Assembly (NCBI GenBank): GCA_004123355.1 | Contig: SCHM01000006.1 | Span: 124,001-188,000 of the forward strand | Direction of reading: 5' to 3' | DNA from: Amphirosellinia nigrospora | Taxonomy: Eukaryota > Ascomycota > Sordariomycetes > Xylariales > Xylariaceae | DNA length: 64,000 nucleotides | In this document: piece by piece, positions 24,998 to 38,239 of the stretch | How the letters are laid out: every line of letters begins with the position of its first letter | Numbering within the stretch: the first letter of the stretch is position 1 | Translations under genes and position numbers: made by a program | The notes under the pieces: model-generated | What the model saw: only the letters and a program-made list of their open reading frames with translations | Database searches by the model: none | Told to the model about the DNA's origin: nothing

Positions 24998-26447
24998 TTC
25001 TTGGAGCCGGTTTCTGCTGTCCTGGTAACTTTTGGAAGACAAGTTTCACTTCTTGGCCACGGCTGTGCCTGGCGACTGCTGCAATCCTTACAAAGTACGC
25101 TCTGAATAAAAGTAACTAACTGAAAATATTATAGTGTATCGATGGGTTGCTTTATTATCGATCAACCTGGCGAGTCACAGCTCGTGTGCGAGAAGCCTGA
25201 TGCGGCGATCTTGTTCGTGAGGGGTGGTGAATGTGTAGCCACACAACTCTTGATCAGGACGAGTGGAGCCCACAGCGCTTGACGCAGGATAGCAAACCTA
25301 AATTTATGCCCTGGCAGGGCCCCTTGATAGACCCAGAGGAGACCGAGTGGTTTCAATGAAGCAGAAAGATTGCTGGTGTCGACGAATTCATTGATGTCAT
25401 ATATTTAAGTCGTCTAGTAGGATGTCCGCTTGCCTAGGAGTGAAAACACACCCACCATGACGCCTACAAAACGGGAATGTCACAAGGTCTGTAATAGGGG
25501 TTTGGAATTGAATAATAATCAACTATGATTCCAAAGGTGCTGTGTAGAGCTATCTTTCTCCATCTCCATGCAGGAGGATTCCGTGCCTTTTGTGCTTGAA
25601 TATCCTCCCATCTATCCTACAGCCTCGCAGACCTCCGTAAACCTGTGTAGCCGGAGTCTTTGTGTCTCGGTGATCTATCTCAGCTTTTGGCGAATCACCG
25701 ACACTCGCGGTAGTATTCAGCGAGCTCCGTGCGAGATCTATGTGACAGGGCGGCCTATCGAGCTCTCGTCAAGGAACTAGTGCTTGATTAGCCTGGTTGT
25801 ATGCCAGTATCATTAGGTTATACATGTGATAAGGGCTTATGCCCAAGAACTTAGAACTGGGTATTCCATTCAGCTATATCTGACCTCCTATTTCTCTTCA
25901 ATGTAACCTCGACATAGCCCTTATTTATTGATACCTAGACCCAAGCCTCATTAGCCTCCAGCCATAGTAGGCTCCCTAAAGAGGGTCTGTACTACACGAG
26001 GCTATATTGACCAATTAGGTAGTCCTCTATCTGGAAAGCGGGGTCGGAGCTATATGCCGTCTGGGTTCCAAGGTTCTGGTGCCTAGGTAGCTGCTCTATC
26101 ACCAATTATTTCTATGGCTTATCCGTGTGACAGTGGGAGCCGATGTGATGATGTGCCCAATGACTGCGGCGAGGCATAATCACTTACGACACGGGGCAGT
26201 GCCACTATCATGGTTGAACCCCCCTTGAATCAGATGGCAAATTGTCATGCCGATAGAGCGGCAATACTCACCTTGTCCATTATGCCATAAACCCCAAAGC
26301 CTGTGCTCATCATCAGTTGTTCTTTAGTTGCTTCTTCCACATACTAAGTGGGATGATTTTCAGTGGGATGAAAACTCCAGGCGAAACATCTTCCTCCTCC
26401 ATGCGCCAGCCGAGATCAATAGGTAAAGCGACTCCTTCATCAACATC
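24998..26447. other. spacer between F-box and HET genes
   Basis: No gene recognised. TAGGTAG/CTACCTA-type motifs occur near 26079. Open frames at 25162-25356 (-) and 25568-25780 (+) lack known motifs. Confidence 0.45.
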
Positions 26448-29248
26448 ATGCAGACCTATGAAAGACTCAACTGGAGAGAGACTCGCTTAGCAATCATCTT
26501 GCCAGGCCAGTGGAATGACCGTCTACGGTGCGATCTGACCACCTTTGACATTGACCAGACACCAAAAGTCACGTACAAGGCATTATCTTACGTTTGGGGT
26601 TCACCACATACGACCGAGGTCATGGAACTCCGTGGCGAAAATCATGGCGTGACAGTAAATCTTGCCTGTGCAATTCGCCACATGAGAAATAGGGAAATCC
26701 CCGTCAATATTTGGATTGACGCTCTTGTATGTCGCCCAAATCCGCTTCTTTGTGTTGCAAGAGTTGGTGACTCATCAAATATCCAGTGTATCAATCAGAC
26801 AGATGCATCCGAAAAGGGCCACCAGGTCGCGTTGATGCGTGACATTGACGCAGCGCTGAAAGGTCGTTGTATTCTTGGGAAATGGCGTCGATCACCGCAT
26901 TTCAAAGGCATACTTCACAAGGCCCCCGCCACCCCCGTGGTGTTCTGGAATAACTCGCGAGACGACAACCACTTGCGAAGATTTAGCGATTCTCTAAACT
27001 TGACCCAGAAAGACAAAAGCTGGAATGCGTTCTACGCGGTTTGTCTTGTCCGTAGCCTTTCTCGTGAATGCGATGCCAAAGCAATCATTGTAGAAGCGAA
27101 GGCTCCGAGGCCCCAGGACATTTTTGAGCTGCTACATCGCTTGACCGTGGAGCCATGGTGGCAACGCATATGGGTAGTTCAAGAAATTGCGATCCCGTTG
27201 CGGGCGACTATTCGTTACGGGAATGTGGCAGCGCCATGGGAAATGTTTGTCGAAACGGCCCAGGCTATGATATCCCGGCCATATGCCGTGAATCTCCAAG
27301 CAGAATATAGCAAGGTGATATCTCTCTTCGCACGCCAAGTCTTGGATCTTGAGAATCTTCGTATGGAATGGAAGGTGAGCAGTGGCACGGATCTCTTGTC
27401 GCTCGTACGCAAATTCTCTGATCGAAAAGCATCAATCGAGCATGACAGGGTCTGCACACTTCTTGGGCTAGCCAACGAGAACTGCTTGCTCGCTCCAGAC
27501 TATTTGAAAAGAATAGATCAATTCTATATGCAGACTGCTATCGCCCTGATCAGAGGCCATCACAACTTATCCCTTCTTTCTGGCGATCTCAAACGGAAGA
27601 AGAGCCAACGCAAGCACCTGGCGTCATGGATCCCTGATTGGAGTGCGATTGTTGATGAGTCTGACCGTGAGCGAATAGCTCTGCAGTCGGTATATAACCT
27701 TAGTTCGGGCTGGCGCGTCACCTTAGTCGAAACGGAGGCCGAATACTGGACTGATGTGGCCGAGCAGATAGATCTCCTTGTCAAAGATCTTCAGAAACCT
27801 GATAGGCGACGAAGACAAATTAGCGGGAAATTGCGAGTAGCTCTTACTGATTACAGATCATATCTTACGAAACACGGAGTCCCCACCGACAAGAGGTTGA
27901 ATCTCTTGAAGAATATTTTAGTACCTACAATAGAAACCGAAGAACTACACGGGGATACAAAGTAAATGAAAGCAATCACTTACTTTATAGCGAGATTGTA
28001 AAAAGCGCCAAAGAATCTTTCATCGGTGTCCCGATGACGTCGTTTCACCACGCATTTTCCCATGTCGTAATCGAAGACGCGAAAGGACACAAACTCCAGT
28101 CAGAGATCTGCCGCGAATGTAAATCTCTTCTCCGCAAGATGTCCCGGCGACCTGGCCCTTTTATGCCTTTTAGCCAGGGAGACCTGCATATTTCGATGAC
28201 CGCTATTGAATTTGACGGCCGAAGCATCTATACGCTTGGTGCTGCGATTGTCACTGTTCATAGATGGCTTGTCAAGAGGTATGAATGTCTGCTGGTGTTA
28301 TTGAAACCGTCAACAGGCCCGATTGAAAAAATACATCAATCATGCGCTCTAATCCTAGAACTTACCGAAGAAGAAGACAATACTAGCACTTCCCCTCCAT
28401 CATTTATTAAAACAGAGCAACTGTTTAATTTTTCTATTATCTTTAGAGGAGAATCCGCTTGGATGGACCTCTTGATGGACCCTTTTAGAAAAGCACCCAG
28501 ACCAGAGCCTATTGGCCCACGATCTACCCATCGAAGTACAAGACTGAAGACCGAGTCAATACCCCTGGCTAAAGTCCGATGGTGTGGAACGAAGCTAACA
28601 GCCTGGACCGATGTTGACTCTGGTCTCCAAACAGTAGGTATATGGATGAGAGAAGTTTTTCGCTTTGAATCGACTTTGGAATTCTGTGGCCATCTACAAA
28701 GGCAGAAGACTATGTGGTGTTTTATGCGAACCTTGATTGGTGGGATACGTTGGAAGACTGGGGAGGTTGATAGGGTTTGCGTAGAGGACTACGAACCGCT
28801 TTCCCGGTGGTTTAAACTGTCGTTGCTTCCGAGGCTGTGTAAGGCCTATTCTTTTGATGAGGAGTTCACACCGATTATTGATTCTGTGATAGAACCATGT
28901 AGTTCAGCGTCCAGCGATGAAAGCTTTGACCGGGAGATGCGATTGGTGACTGAAGGAAGAGTCTTTTTTCTGACGGAAGACGGACAAATGGGTCTTGGAC
29001 CGGCGTCAATGGCTTCAGGAGATTGGATCCATATTCTTCCAGGTGGTCAAAACTTCGTCCTTCGACAAAAACATAGGAGTGATGCGTTTGAAATTATCGG
29101 AGATTGTTTCCTGGATCAAGAATCTAGCGAGCTGGATAGGGGAGAAAAGCCGCTGAGCGGGAGCTTACCACGAGAAATACTCGGCCTGCTGTGTCTTCGG
29201 CGTGGCTTACCGATTTGTGATAGCAAGCACGATATATATATAGAGTGA
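26448..29248 (+). CDS. HET (heterokaryon incompatibility) domain protein
   Basis: HET-domain proteins trigger cell death when genetically different hyphae fuse. The domain reads YKALSYVWG, NLACAIRHMR, then WIDAL + CINQTDASEKGHQVALMRDI, joined by a 61-nt intron (26727-26787). Next come WWQRIWVVQEIAIP and DRVCTLLGLA. The C-terminal module typical of large HET proteins is at 28900-29110: EGRVFFLTEDGQMGLGP, ASGDWIHILPGGQNFVLR, FEIIGDCF. The two open halves (to 27965 and from 28034) belong to one gene. One extra G in the GGGG run at about 27952 gives GGYKVNESNHLLYSEIVKSA, in frame with the second half. Total length is about 910 residues. No N-terminal lipase, STAND NTPase or transmembrane partner domain is seen. 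Confidence 0.92.
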
Positions 29249-29651
29249 GGCTCTACAATCCAACGAGAGTTGACTGATCTAAACCCTCGGCCATTTAACA
29301 AGAGTAGAAAAAGTATTTCCTAATGCCTGTTCAGCTTGGTTTGAATGTTTCACAACTCTAATAATAAAACCTTGAAGCGTATCATGTCACGCATATTGAC
29401 AAACGTGTCAGAATTCATAATGTATAATGCCTTACTGCCCCGGCACGCACTGATTGAATGATGATGGCAGACTATCTGCTATTCTCCCCAGTATATTTAT
29501 CAATAAGATATTCACGGCGGTAAAGTACAGTTGCAAAGCGACACTTACTAATCTCTCATTTCGCGACCAGCAATCAAGGTGTAGCGAACTATACGTACCG
29601 TTCATAACTCGTGGAGCATGAACGGCGTCGTTTTTGCCCCGTCACACCAAT
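29249..29651. other. spacer, nothing recognised
   Basis: AT-rich 3' flanks of the HET gene and of the convergent small gene. Confidence 0.5.
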
Positions 29652-30156
29652 TTACCCGATATCCCTCGCGACCAAGAACGTCAAAATCTTCATGATCCTC
29701 GAAGACCGATCAAAAGCCCTCTCCCTACTCCCCTCATCTCTCCTCGCAGCATCCCTTTTATCGAACTTCTTTCCCTCACGACTCTCCAAGAAGCGATCCA
29801 CGCGGACCACAAACATCGCAACATGGGGCATTAGCATATACGGGGCGCAGAGACAGAGCTCCGCCAGATACTCATCGACAGGCGCCCGCTCGGGTCCGCG
29901 ATACCCGCTCTGCGGACGTGCTGCCTGAACTCCCGGAGAGCCGCAGCTCGTACACGTACGTGTCGACTTCCTGCCAGTCCGGCAAACTGGCCAAGTGGGC
30001 CTGCTCTGAGACGAGACACCGATTGCGGTAGAGGCGGAATGCTTCCATCAGCTGGTCCTTCTTTAACAGCTCCTGTGTCTCGGCTTCGCTGGACAGCCGG
30101 AGGTCCTTCCTCAGACCCGTGACGCTTGTCACTTTCGAGGCGCTAGCTTGAGCCAT
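29652..30156 (-). CDS. small hypothetical protein, frame-broken
   Basis: No family recognised. The start is ATG 30156 (MAQASASKVTSVTGLRKDLR), followed by a charged, helical segment with AEAFRLYRNR-like spacing (QLMEAFRLYRNRCLVSEQAH). Two one-base changes (about 29935 and 29885) carry the reading through REFRQHVRRAGIADPSG and EYLAELCLCAPYMLMPHVAM to a stop at 29652, for about 168 residues. A TATA-like TATTTATA at about 30250 on the same strand lies some 95 bp upstream. An overlapping plus-strand frame (29611-29928) is open, but less convincing. Confidence 0.5.
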
Positions 30157-31141
30157 GGTATTATGTTCCTTTGTACTTCAGTTATTGCGATTGGGTTTAT
30201 TTCGGTGATGGTGGTGGTGTGTTGAGCGAGATAGATAAAGCCTTCACCTCCTATAAATATGCCTCAGCCCCGATTAAAAACAACGTTGCTGTTTCTTTTA
30301 TGCCTTAAAATGCTATGTTAGCTTGGAGCCGTAGAATGACTGAGTTGTCCCTCTTTGTCTGGGCTCGTCGCTCTTGTCTTGCGATAACCAAGGTGCCTGG
30401 CGGTCGGATGCCTGAGATCGTTACAACCTATAACATTGAGATTCTTTAGGGATTGGTGTGTGAAGAATAACATGGCAACCGCATATAAAAATGTGACGAC
30501 GAAGCTGTCCAGACTTAGAATATGACTCTATCGCGACTTGCCTATTGCTTCAATGTACAGTGACTGAGTGGGGGAAAAGACGTACCATTAGGCGTAGTAA
30601 CAAAAAAGCCGAATCTAGGTGATCATTGTTTGTAAAGGCAATGGTTGAATTTGGGATATAATTTAGGGTATTCACATTAAACTTGAGCAAAGGAAAGACG
30701 TGAACTGAAACGAAGTATCTGACAAATACCAGTAGTATTTCTAACTGTAGGCAGCGAGCAGTGACATCGCAGGTTGAGAAACAAGACTCTTTGTCTCTCC
30801 AGGTATCCTTACAAGTCTAATTCATATCTCTCGCAGGTGGTTCTTTATCACTCCCTTCGAGGGATGAGACCACCGCACAATATCCTCCGATGTGTCGAGT
30901 ATGTGGGTAAAGAAATTAGAGTCGGCTGGAGCCATGAGATGGCAGTGAAGAGCAGACAAATAGAAAAGCCAGTCCAGTCGGGATAACGCCAGGTGCCGAC
31001 TTATAAGGTATATCGGCACAAAAACATACAACGCATCCAATATACACAGAGAAAAAATTTCCTAGACCTCCTGACAACCTCAAAAAAAGACTGTCATATA
31101 CCTTCGCTAACTCCTCTCAAGTGGTGGAATAGGAGTCAAAT
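30157..31141. other. spacer between the small gene and the DENN gene
   Basis: No coding evidence. Short frames at 30774-31190 run antisense to each other and look like chance. Confidence 0.5.
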
Positions 31142-34026
31142 CTACCTAGTAGCGCCGAAGGCGCTGATACGAGCGCCCGAGGTTCGGTGAAGTAGGCTAT
31201 GCTTGCTCATAACACCGGGCTCTTGGGGCATCAATCCGTCGCCCTCGCTTCTGTTGGCCAAATCATCCTCATCGTCCTCGAGGATTTTGGTTGGGATTTC
31301 GCTCGAAACGTGGTACTGCTGGCTTGATCGTTCCGGGGTGGTCATTGTCGAAGCATATGACAGAGCAGTACTGCTACGGTTGGGAATCAAATCCGGTGTG
31401 GGAGGAACACTGGAGAACCGTCTAGAGGGTTGGAGACGGCTGTCATCTCCACCTTCTGAGGCGGTGGAATTGTGGCCGTCCTCACTGTGAGCGGCCGAGA
31501 TGTTGCTAGTGCGGCGTGATACCCTGGGGCGCTCGCCTTCGGCATCGTGAGCAAGCTGCAAACCTTCAACGGCAGCCTGACACTGCTCAGCAATATTTCT
31601 AATAATGTGAGCAATAGCATCAGTCTTGTCCTTCAGGTGGCGATCTGCCACGTCCTTGAAACTGGCAGCGGAGACGCGCTTGGCTTGATTACGGCTAGGT
31701 GTGGTAAGGCCGCCTCCAGAGATGTCAGCATCCATCTTAAGACGACATAGGCGCAACGACTTACCATTTGACTCAAGCTCTTCCTCTTCGTCCTCATACT
31801 CTTCTCCCAGCTCACTCATAAAATCATCCGATGATGTGAGGGAGCGAACCAGATGTTCCATATGATGAGATTGGCCGCCAATCAGGCTGCGAAGATGCAG
31901 CACTACTCGTCGGGCCTCGTCGCGCTGTCGGGCCATAGTTGCATTGGTCTGTTGTAATGCGGCCAACTCCTTCTTGTTGCGCTTACGCTCGCGCTCAAGC
32001 TCCTCTGCAATTTCTTGCTGGAGGACAAGCGCTTCAAGAGCATCATCACGCTGCTTCTCGGTACCAGTTAGGCGGACAGCGAGACGAGTATTATCATCCT
32101 TTTGCTGATCCACAAGACCCACCAGTCGTCGATTCTCTCGCTTCTGGGTTTCGATCTTGGTTTTGAGATCTTGTGTTTCCTTTGTGAGTTGCTCGGCAAA
32201 GGCTTGAAATTTGAGGAACTATTGGTGATAGTTAGCAAAGCCCAACATTTGATACCAAGTAACGACTGACCTGTTGTTTCCAGTTCTCAAGTTCTTCCAC
32301 CAAGTAATTGTTTCTCTTGCCAACCTTGGCGAGTTCAGTGTCCATACGACCTTTGAGGTTAATAAAGTCTTGCCATGCTTCCGCAGCATCTCGCGAATAC
32401 TGGTTGCGCTCTCTGACAATTTCGTTGAGATGTCTCATAGACACCTTTGTCATGAGAGGCTTCTTTACAGAGCCACCGAAAACTGCTTTCAGCCCAGTAT
32501 TGCGTCCCTAGGTACGAATTAGTATTAAAATGTGAGCCTTCAACTTGAAGGGGGAACCATACCATCTTTTCGCACACATGGTCCATCACAGACATGATGG
32601 CGTCTTGATTCCACCACTCGGGATCTTGGATTGACTCTACCTCACCACGCATGACAATGATCTGACCAGCTGGAACAAGCTTCCCGCCACCATAGGCAGA
32701 TCGCAGGTGCTGCGGAACCCCGGAAGGAGTTACGTCGCCATTTAGCGCTTGAGTTAGCCGAGTAACAAACTTGTTGCGCTGGCCAGGGCTCAGAGCAGTA
32801 GGTGGGCTCGATGTGAGAACGAAGTTGCGATCCAGATCCACAACAAGCGCGTCAGTGGGCGCCGTGAAAAGTGTACGGCACTCAGCTGTGATGCCTAGAA
32901 TATATGGGCCCGGTTCTTGGACAAGATCTGTTGCATGACGAGCATGCACAACTGGCACATACAAACCACTCCACTCATAGACTCTAACACAGAATCGAAC
33001 AGTTTCGGCCGCAGCAGTCAGCATCGCAGGGTAATGACTGACAAAGATAATACGTCGCGTAGGGGACATTGCGGCCTCAATTACACCCACAATGTTCGGA
33101 ATAGATAGACAACTCCAGAGGGGCCACATGGCGAAATTCTGGAAACCAGTGGGCGATGAGGGGAATTGGTAGCATAGAGCATAGTCTTTCATGTCAATGC
33201 GAACTAAGTCGTTTAACCGAGGCGCGGGAAGCTAAGAATGCGAGATACTTCTTCGGCGTGGAATAAGTTTGTCGCTTTATTCCAGTGAATCCACATTCCT
33301 CGAAGGTAGTCTCCGAGGAGATTGTAGAGGGGATACCGGGAGAGAAACGACAAGCAGTAAGGGATCCAGTAGGTCTCATCCGGGTTGTCGTAGAAATCGG
33401 TCTCGGTGCGCTTCCTCAGGTCGCGAATCGTTTCGGCTCGCTTCTCGTCAGCACGGGACCACACTCGAAGACAAATTCCGTATAAAGTGTGTGACGAATC
33501 TTGCTGAAGAACGAAGGCATGGTGGACACAGTGAGGCTGACTACGACCAGTACAAATTTCGACATCGTGAGGGAAGCAAGCCTACAGGCAAGTCAATATC
33601 GCAAACAACTATTAGGTAACATGTGACATCACATACGCGCATAGCAGCATGCAGAGCTCTCGCAATATCGTTGTCCTGTTCTAGGCGCGGGCTGCTACCG
33701 AGAATCTCTGGCAGCCAGAACTGACCGACAGCACCCTTCATGTGTCCAATCTTGCCCTGGGCTGGCGCAGGAGCTTTTACCCATTGCGAAGGCTCACGAC
33801 CGACACCACACACCATATAGGCATGAGTAAGAGTCTTGGGCGTCCGCTGTGGTGCCTTGCCATTGAGCGTACCGGGGATGGGCTGGGTGATGCGCGAGTG
33901 AAGAGAGGATGTCCGGCTGGGTATGATGAGGTTGCTATCGGCCTGATCACGGGTGACCGGCCGAGCCTCACGGTCACTAGTACGCGGCCGCGTAAACGAA
34001 GAATGTGTGTTAAGTGATGGCGCCAT
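31142..34026 (-). CDS. DENN (AEX-3) domain protein, probable Rab GEF
   Basis: DENN proteins activate Rab GTPases in membrane traffic. Exon 1 starts MAPSLNTHSSFTRPRTSD. Intron 33636-33582 leads to the upstream DENN part (RACFPHDVEICTG, FVLQQDSSHTLYGICLRVWS). The core DENN domain is PLWSCLSIPNIVGVIEAAM, RRIIFVSHYPAMLTAAAETV, YVPVVHARHATDLVQEPGPY. Introns 32562-32508 and 32270-32219 are clear; a 51-nt in-frame stretch at 31764-31714 also has splice signals. The C-terminal third is a long coiled coil (QKDDNTRLAVRLTGTEKQRD) and a Ser-rich tail ending ARISAFGATR. One frame change (about 33228) is needed to read PRLRLNDLVRIDMKDYALC. Length is about 870 residues. Confidence 0.9.
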
Positions 34027-37000
34027 GGTTACTGCAATCGTATACTAATCCTGCGTTCTAGGTGAGGTGTGAAGGTCTCTTCAAACAGAAAGCGCAAAGC
34101 AGTAAAGGCCGTGACGGCACCAGCCGTAGGGTGAAGAGAAGCCGTGTATCGGGGAAAAATGGTCGAGGGAGATCGGAGCACAGGGTTACAACTTGAATGT
34201 TGGACTCGTATACCAACTGATTCGTTACAGCTGTCTCCTTCGAGCCTGGACTAACGAAGCAAGACTCTGAACATGGCCGGGATGACCAGTCGAGCTGTTG
34301 TCGTGTACTACAACTCGTGAGAAAGAAGCTTCAGACTTGCTGCAGCTGCTTCCAACGTCCAGGAAATAACAAAATAAGTCAGAAGGGGGCGAATGGAGAT
34401 CACACTGGGAGAGGAGTGGGAAGTGTGCAACAAAAGGAGAGGACAAGACAGGCCGGGTGAGGAGGACTAAAGCAAGGTACACACCAGGGTACATACTAGG
34501 GTACACACGGCGAGGATGTTCGATGAGGGAGTGTGCGCCGAGTCCAACTACTGTAATCACACTATTCTCTACGGGAATAGGACACAGGCGTTGGTGAACG
34601 AATGCTCCTGTTTGTATGTACCGGAGTGTAGTGAATGATACTCAATGCCCTATCTGCACTGTGAAGATTGGACCTGCCTGGGTAGTTGCCTCCCCTCACA
34701 AGAGGGTGTCAATTGGCAATTGTGGCAATTCGGAGCCACCACAGGGAATGAACTGAGTGAGGCAACAATGCCGCACAGTGGGTGGCGGGAGAAGACGACG
34801 CAGCAACTTCTTCATTCCCTCCTGTTCATTCTATTCACCCATGTCTCCTCCTCTTACACTAGCGCAAACTACGCACGCATGGTCCAGCAGGGTTTGGTTT
34901 AGTCGACCAGGGGCTGTAATGGGTAAAGGTTGCAACATGCTCCGTGCTCAAGTTAACGTCGCATGGAATTGGACAGCGAATATAATGCTCTAGGTAGTGA
35001 CTGGAACCGAAAGCTCAAAGGGGAATCAATTGGAGAATTGGCATCCAGAACTGCAATCTTGCTAGGCAGATCATCTTGCCTATCATCGCCATTGGATACC
35101 AATGTAGCAATCACTGCAGGCGTTGCGAAAACCATCACTAACGCAGTGTGCAATGGCTACAGCAGATTGAACTCGCTCCTGCCCACCCTTTTGAGCGCTG
35201 AGGCCCAGGTTCTGGAGGCCCGGCAGCGCTAATGCAGGGCCCGCGGTGAATCCCTGCATACGAGAAATTTTGGAGAACTCCACCATATCTCATGAACTGG
35301 CCAATGAATTTGCTGTCTATTATATTAAACCCCACCATAGAAAGCTCCCTGGTATCTGGTTCCAGGTCAGGGAAGGAAAAGGGGGTTCCAGCCGTATCGA
35401 TGCTCGGGGATGTCCCAACCACCACAAACAAGCCTAGTAGCATGCACATCACCCATAATTGCGCAGTCAGATCTTTAAGTCGCCGCTATTGCTTTTTCTG
35501 AAGCAACGGTTTTTTCCAAGTAGGCAGAAGGTATTAACACTACTACTGAGTACGTCTTTTTCTGTGAATTGTATGAGATAGATTATAGCAACAAGCCTAC
35601 TTTGTCAGCTGTGAACATCAAATGACATTGACCTTCATAAAGATGCCAATAGGGTTAATCCAATAGGCATATGGAAGACTTATCTATAAGTACCAGGTAG
35701 GTTTATCTATCAGGTTTTAGCATCCCATGAAACTTGAAAGTTACTTAGATGTCTCTCAGATGCACAGCTAACGTTCCCCTAAGCTGAGCTCTAAATTACT
35801 AGAAATAGGTTAGTTCGTAGCTACGCTAAACCCTAATGCCTTAGGTGCTTAGTCTACAGTAGACATCTTAGCGCTACCTATATGATAAAATAATCCTTTA
35901 TCTGCTACATAAGTAGATCCTGGTGTATTGCTCATTTGTTCACATCCTGTCATCATGTTAGTTCTTTTGGCTATACTAATAAGAGGCGTGCCTGGGCGTG
36001 GCGAGAATCCAACCATTCGGGCACAAAGGAGGCCCTCACATGCAGTGAAGCGGACATGTCTCTGGCGGGCTGTCACATTCACATTTAAGCCCACCAGCCT
36101 GTGAGGTATATTTCTACCTTGTAGCCATGAGATAGATACATTGCTGCGATGCTGTATTTTGTTCTCAAATGAAACAACCGTCACTAATCATGCACGTTTC
36201 TACGGTCAGTACCAAGACACAACTCAGCCGGGCGTTATGACGTTATATACGCATTTGACTTGCCCATAGATATGTAGAATGCCGACGCTTCACCGACTTC
36301 GAGAATGTCTAGGAGTGTCCCAGGCCATTTATTGTTGCCAGAACAGAACATTCTAGCTTGAAATCAGAATACTTTTGGCAAATTGTCGTGTTAAGTATGG
36401 CGCTCACGATCATCATAGGATCTTCTCCGTACCCAGTCCATTTCTTTCAAATCGATGGTTGTGGCTCCTATACTGGCTGACATCAACATGTAAATCTGCC
36501 ATATTTTTTAACGAACCGGGTAAGCAGCAGGTACATACTTATGTATAAGCGAAAGTAGGTAGCTATTCCAATCCAGCCACAATTACTTCTAGATCAGCCC
36601 ACGCGGAACTCCCAGCCAACCGGAAGTGATGCGCTTCTACCACTACAAGCGAAAGGTAGGTTGTAAATGGCACGGGAGGCTTGTCATATAAGCCATCTAT
36701 TATCAACACGGTCGCCCTAGGTTTGTGCCATGAATTGCCCCTCTTATTGGGGGACGTTTCGTCATATCACTTCCAGTCTCGGCCTTACACGCCTTGCATC
36801 AACATTGTGGAACTGGGGCAAAACCAGGTCGAATGCAAACTAAAGATACATAATATCCGAACTAAAGCATATGCTGCAGTAGTATAGATGAAGCAGGTGG
36901 AAAGTGCCGGCGCAATGGAAGCGGTGGGCCTTTTTGGGCTGATCTCCATACATGTCCATGTTGTCTCGGAGGGGCGACAACATGCTAAGGCCTAAGGATT

Positions 37001-38239
37001 CTAGAATCTATTTAGTATTTCGGTTGAAACGCGTGCTGATGGGGTTTCAATGTGTCATAGCTACCGAAACGCAAAGCCGAATTGACGATAAATGACGATC
37101 AAACGCCCATTGCCTGGCTATCTCGCATTGCTCGATAAAATGTTAGGTCGCAATACACTCTATGGGGACTTATGATGCATCAGTTCTGACTGGCCGTGTC
37201 CATATCATATGTTTCCCCCTTTAATTTCTAACAGAGTTGCTCTCTGCAAGCCCCAGGGGCCATTGCTCAGGTAGCATTGTTGGCGGTACAATTTGTGCTC
37301 CGAGGAGGTCGTCATTGGTGATACTCAGGCAATGGAGCGCGCTAGAATCGGCAAGTCAGTGCACACTCACCCCTCACCACGTGACTTTTTAGTACCTAGG
37401 TAGGTTTATCCCTGAATCGCGACGCAAGGCACCGTCAAAACTCGCGCCTATCAATCGGTTAGATCTTCATGCTATGCGATAGTCTAGGCTAGTCTAGTCT
37501 AGCAGTACGTACGTAGTAGACGAAGTAGCGGATGCTTCAATCTTAATAGTGAAACGATGACAATCATCATTGGTATCATACTTTATCAAAATCACTCTGG
37601 GAAAGTAGCTAGTCAATTCCAGGTTGTATCATTATAGACAACCACGTTGTTCTCATCGCTCAATTACAAGCCACTGAGTATAAACCGTCATGTCTTCCGT
37701 GGTTCTACGGTATGTTGTCGCCTCCCACGCAGTAATCCGCTTAATTTGGTACTAAATACTAATACCAGCGGCGTGGTAAACTATGCTCCTCTAACGCATC
37801 CTCCGGTCGGAGCTAAATCGGCGCTCAAGATTTAGAATCTCCGAGGAGGGGGCGGGGCAGACCCGGGGACGCGGAATTGGCACCGAACTACAGCCCATTG
37901 ACGTAGACAGAAAAGACGCTAATGCTTTCATGCAAATGTTGTCGACGCTCGTAGTGTTATGAACCCATCACATATAAGTTACGATGGCCCTAAAGTCGCA
38001 AAGGGTTATATAATATGAGAAAGAGTTAGTCGGATTCTCCCGCATGACAGGAACCTGACAGACGTGTGAAAAGGGTGTCAATGTGAATTAGATTTTCTAA
38101 AACTCAACCGTTCAGGTCGATACATCAGTTTGGATATAGAAGCGGAACACATATCGAGAGACCACTCGTCGTAACAATCTCGAACTAATACGATCAACAG
38201 CGCCAAAAGGAAAACTGCCTAGCAACTCAGACCAACGCA
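34027..38239. other. 4.2-kb intergenic region
   Basis: Upstream of the DENN gene (34027-34650) is probably its 5' leader. A minus-strand frame at 35452-35138 starts with a hydrophobic stretch (MMCMLLGLFVVVGTSPS) and might be a small secreted protein, but the reading breaks repeatedly. A 111-residue minus frame (36184-35849) lacks recognisable motifs. The ACCTAGGT motif occurs at about 37393-37402. No gene is claimed. Confidence 0.4.

Noticed and set aside
27952-28034. Two separate HET genes, or an intron between the two halves
   Set aside because: The second half reads straight upstream through this interval (GYKVNESNHLLYSEIVK) once one G is added, so one frame-broken gene explains it better.
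35849-36184. 111-residue minus frame and a nearby GTGCC/GGCAC hairpin considered as a tRNA
   Set aside because: The sequence resembles part of a tRNA-Gly anticodon arm by eye, but D-arm, T-arm and acceptor pairing could not be built.
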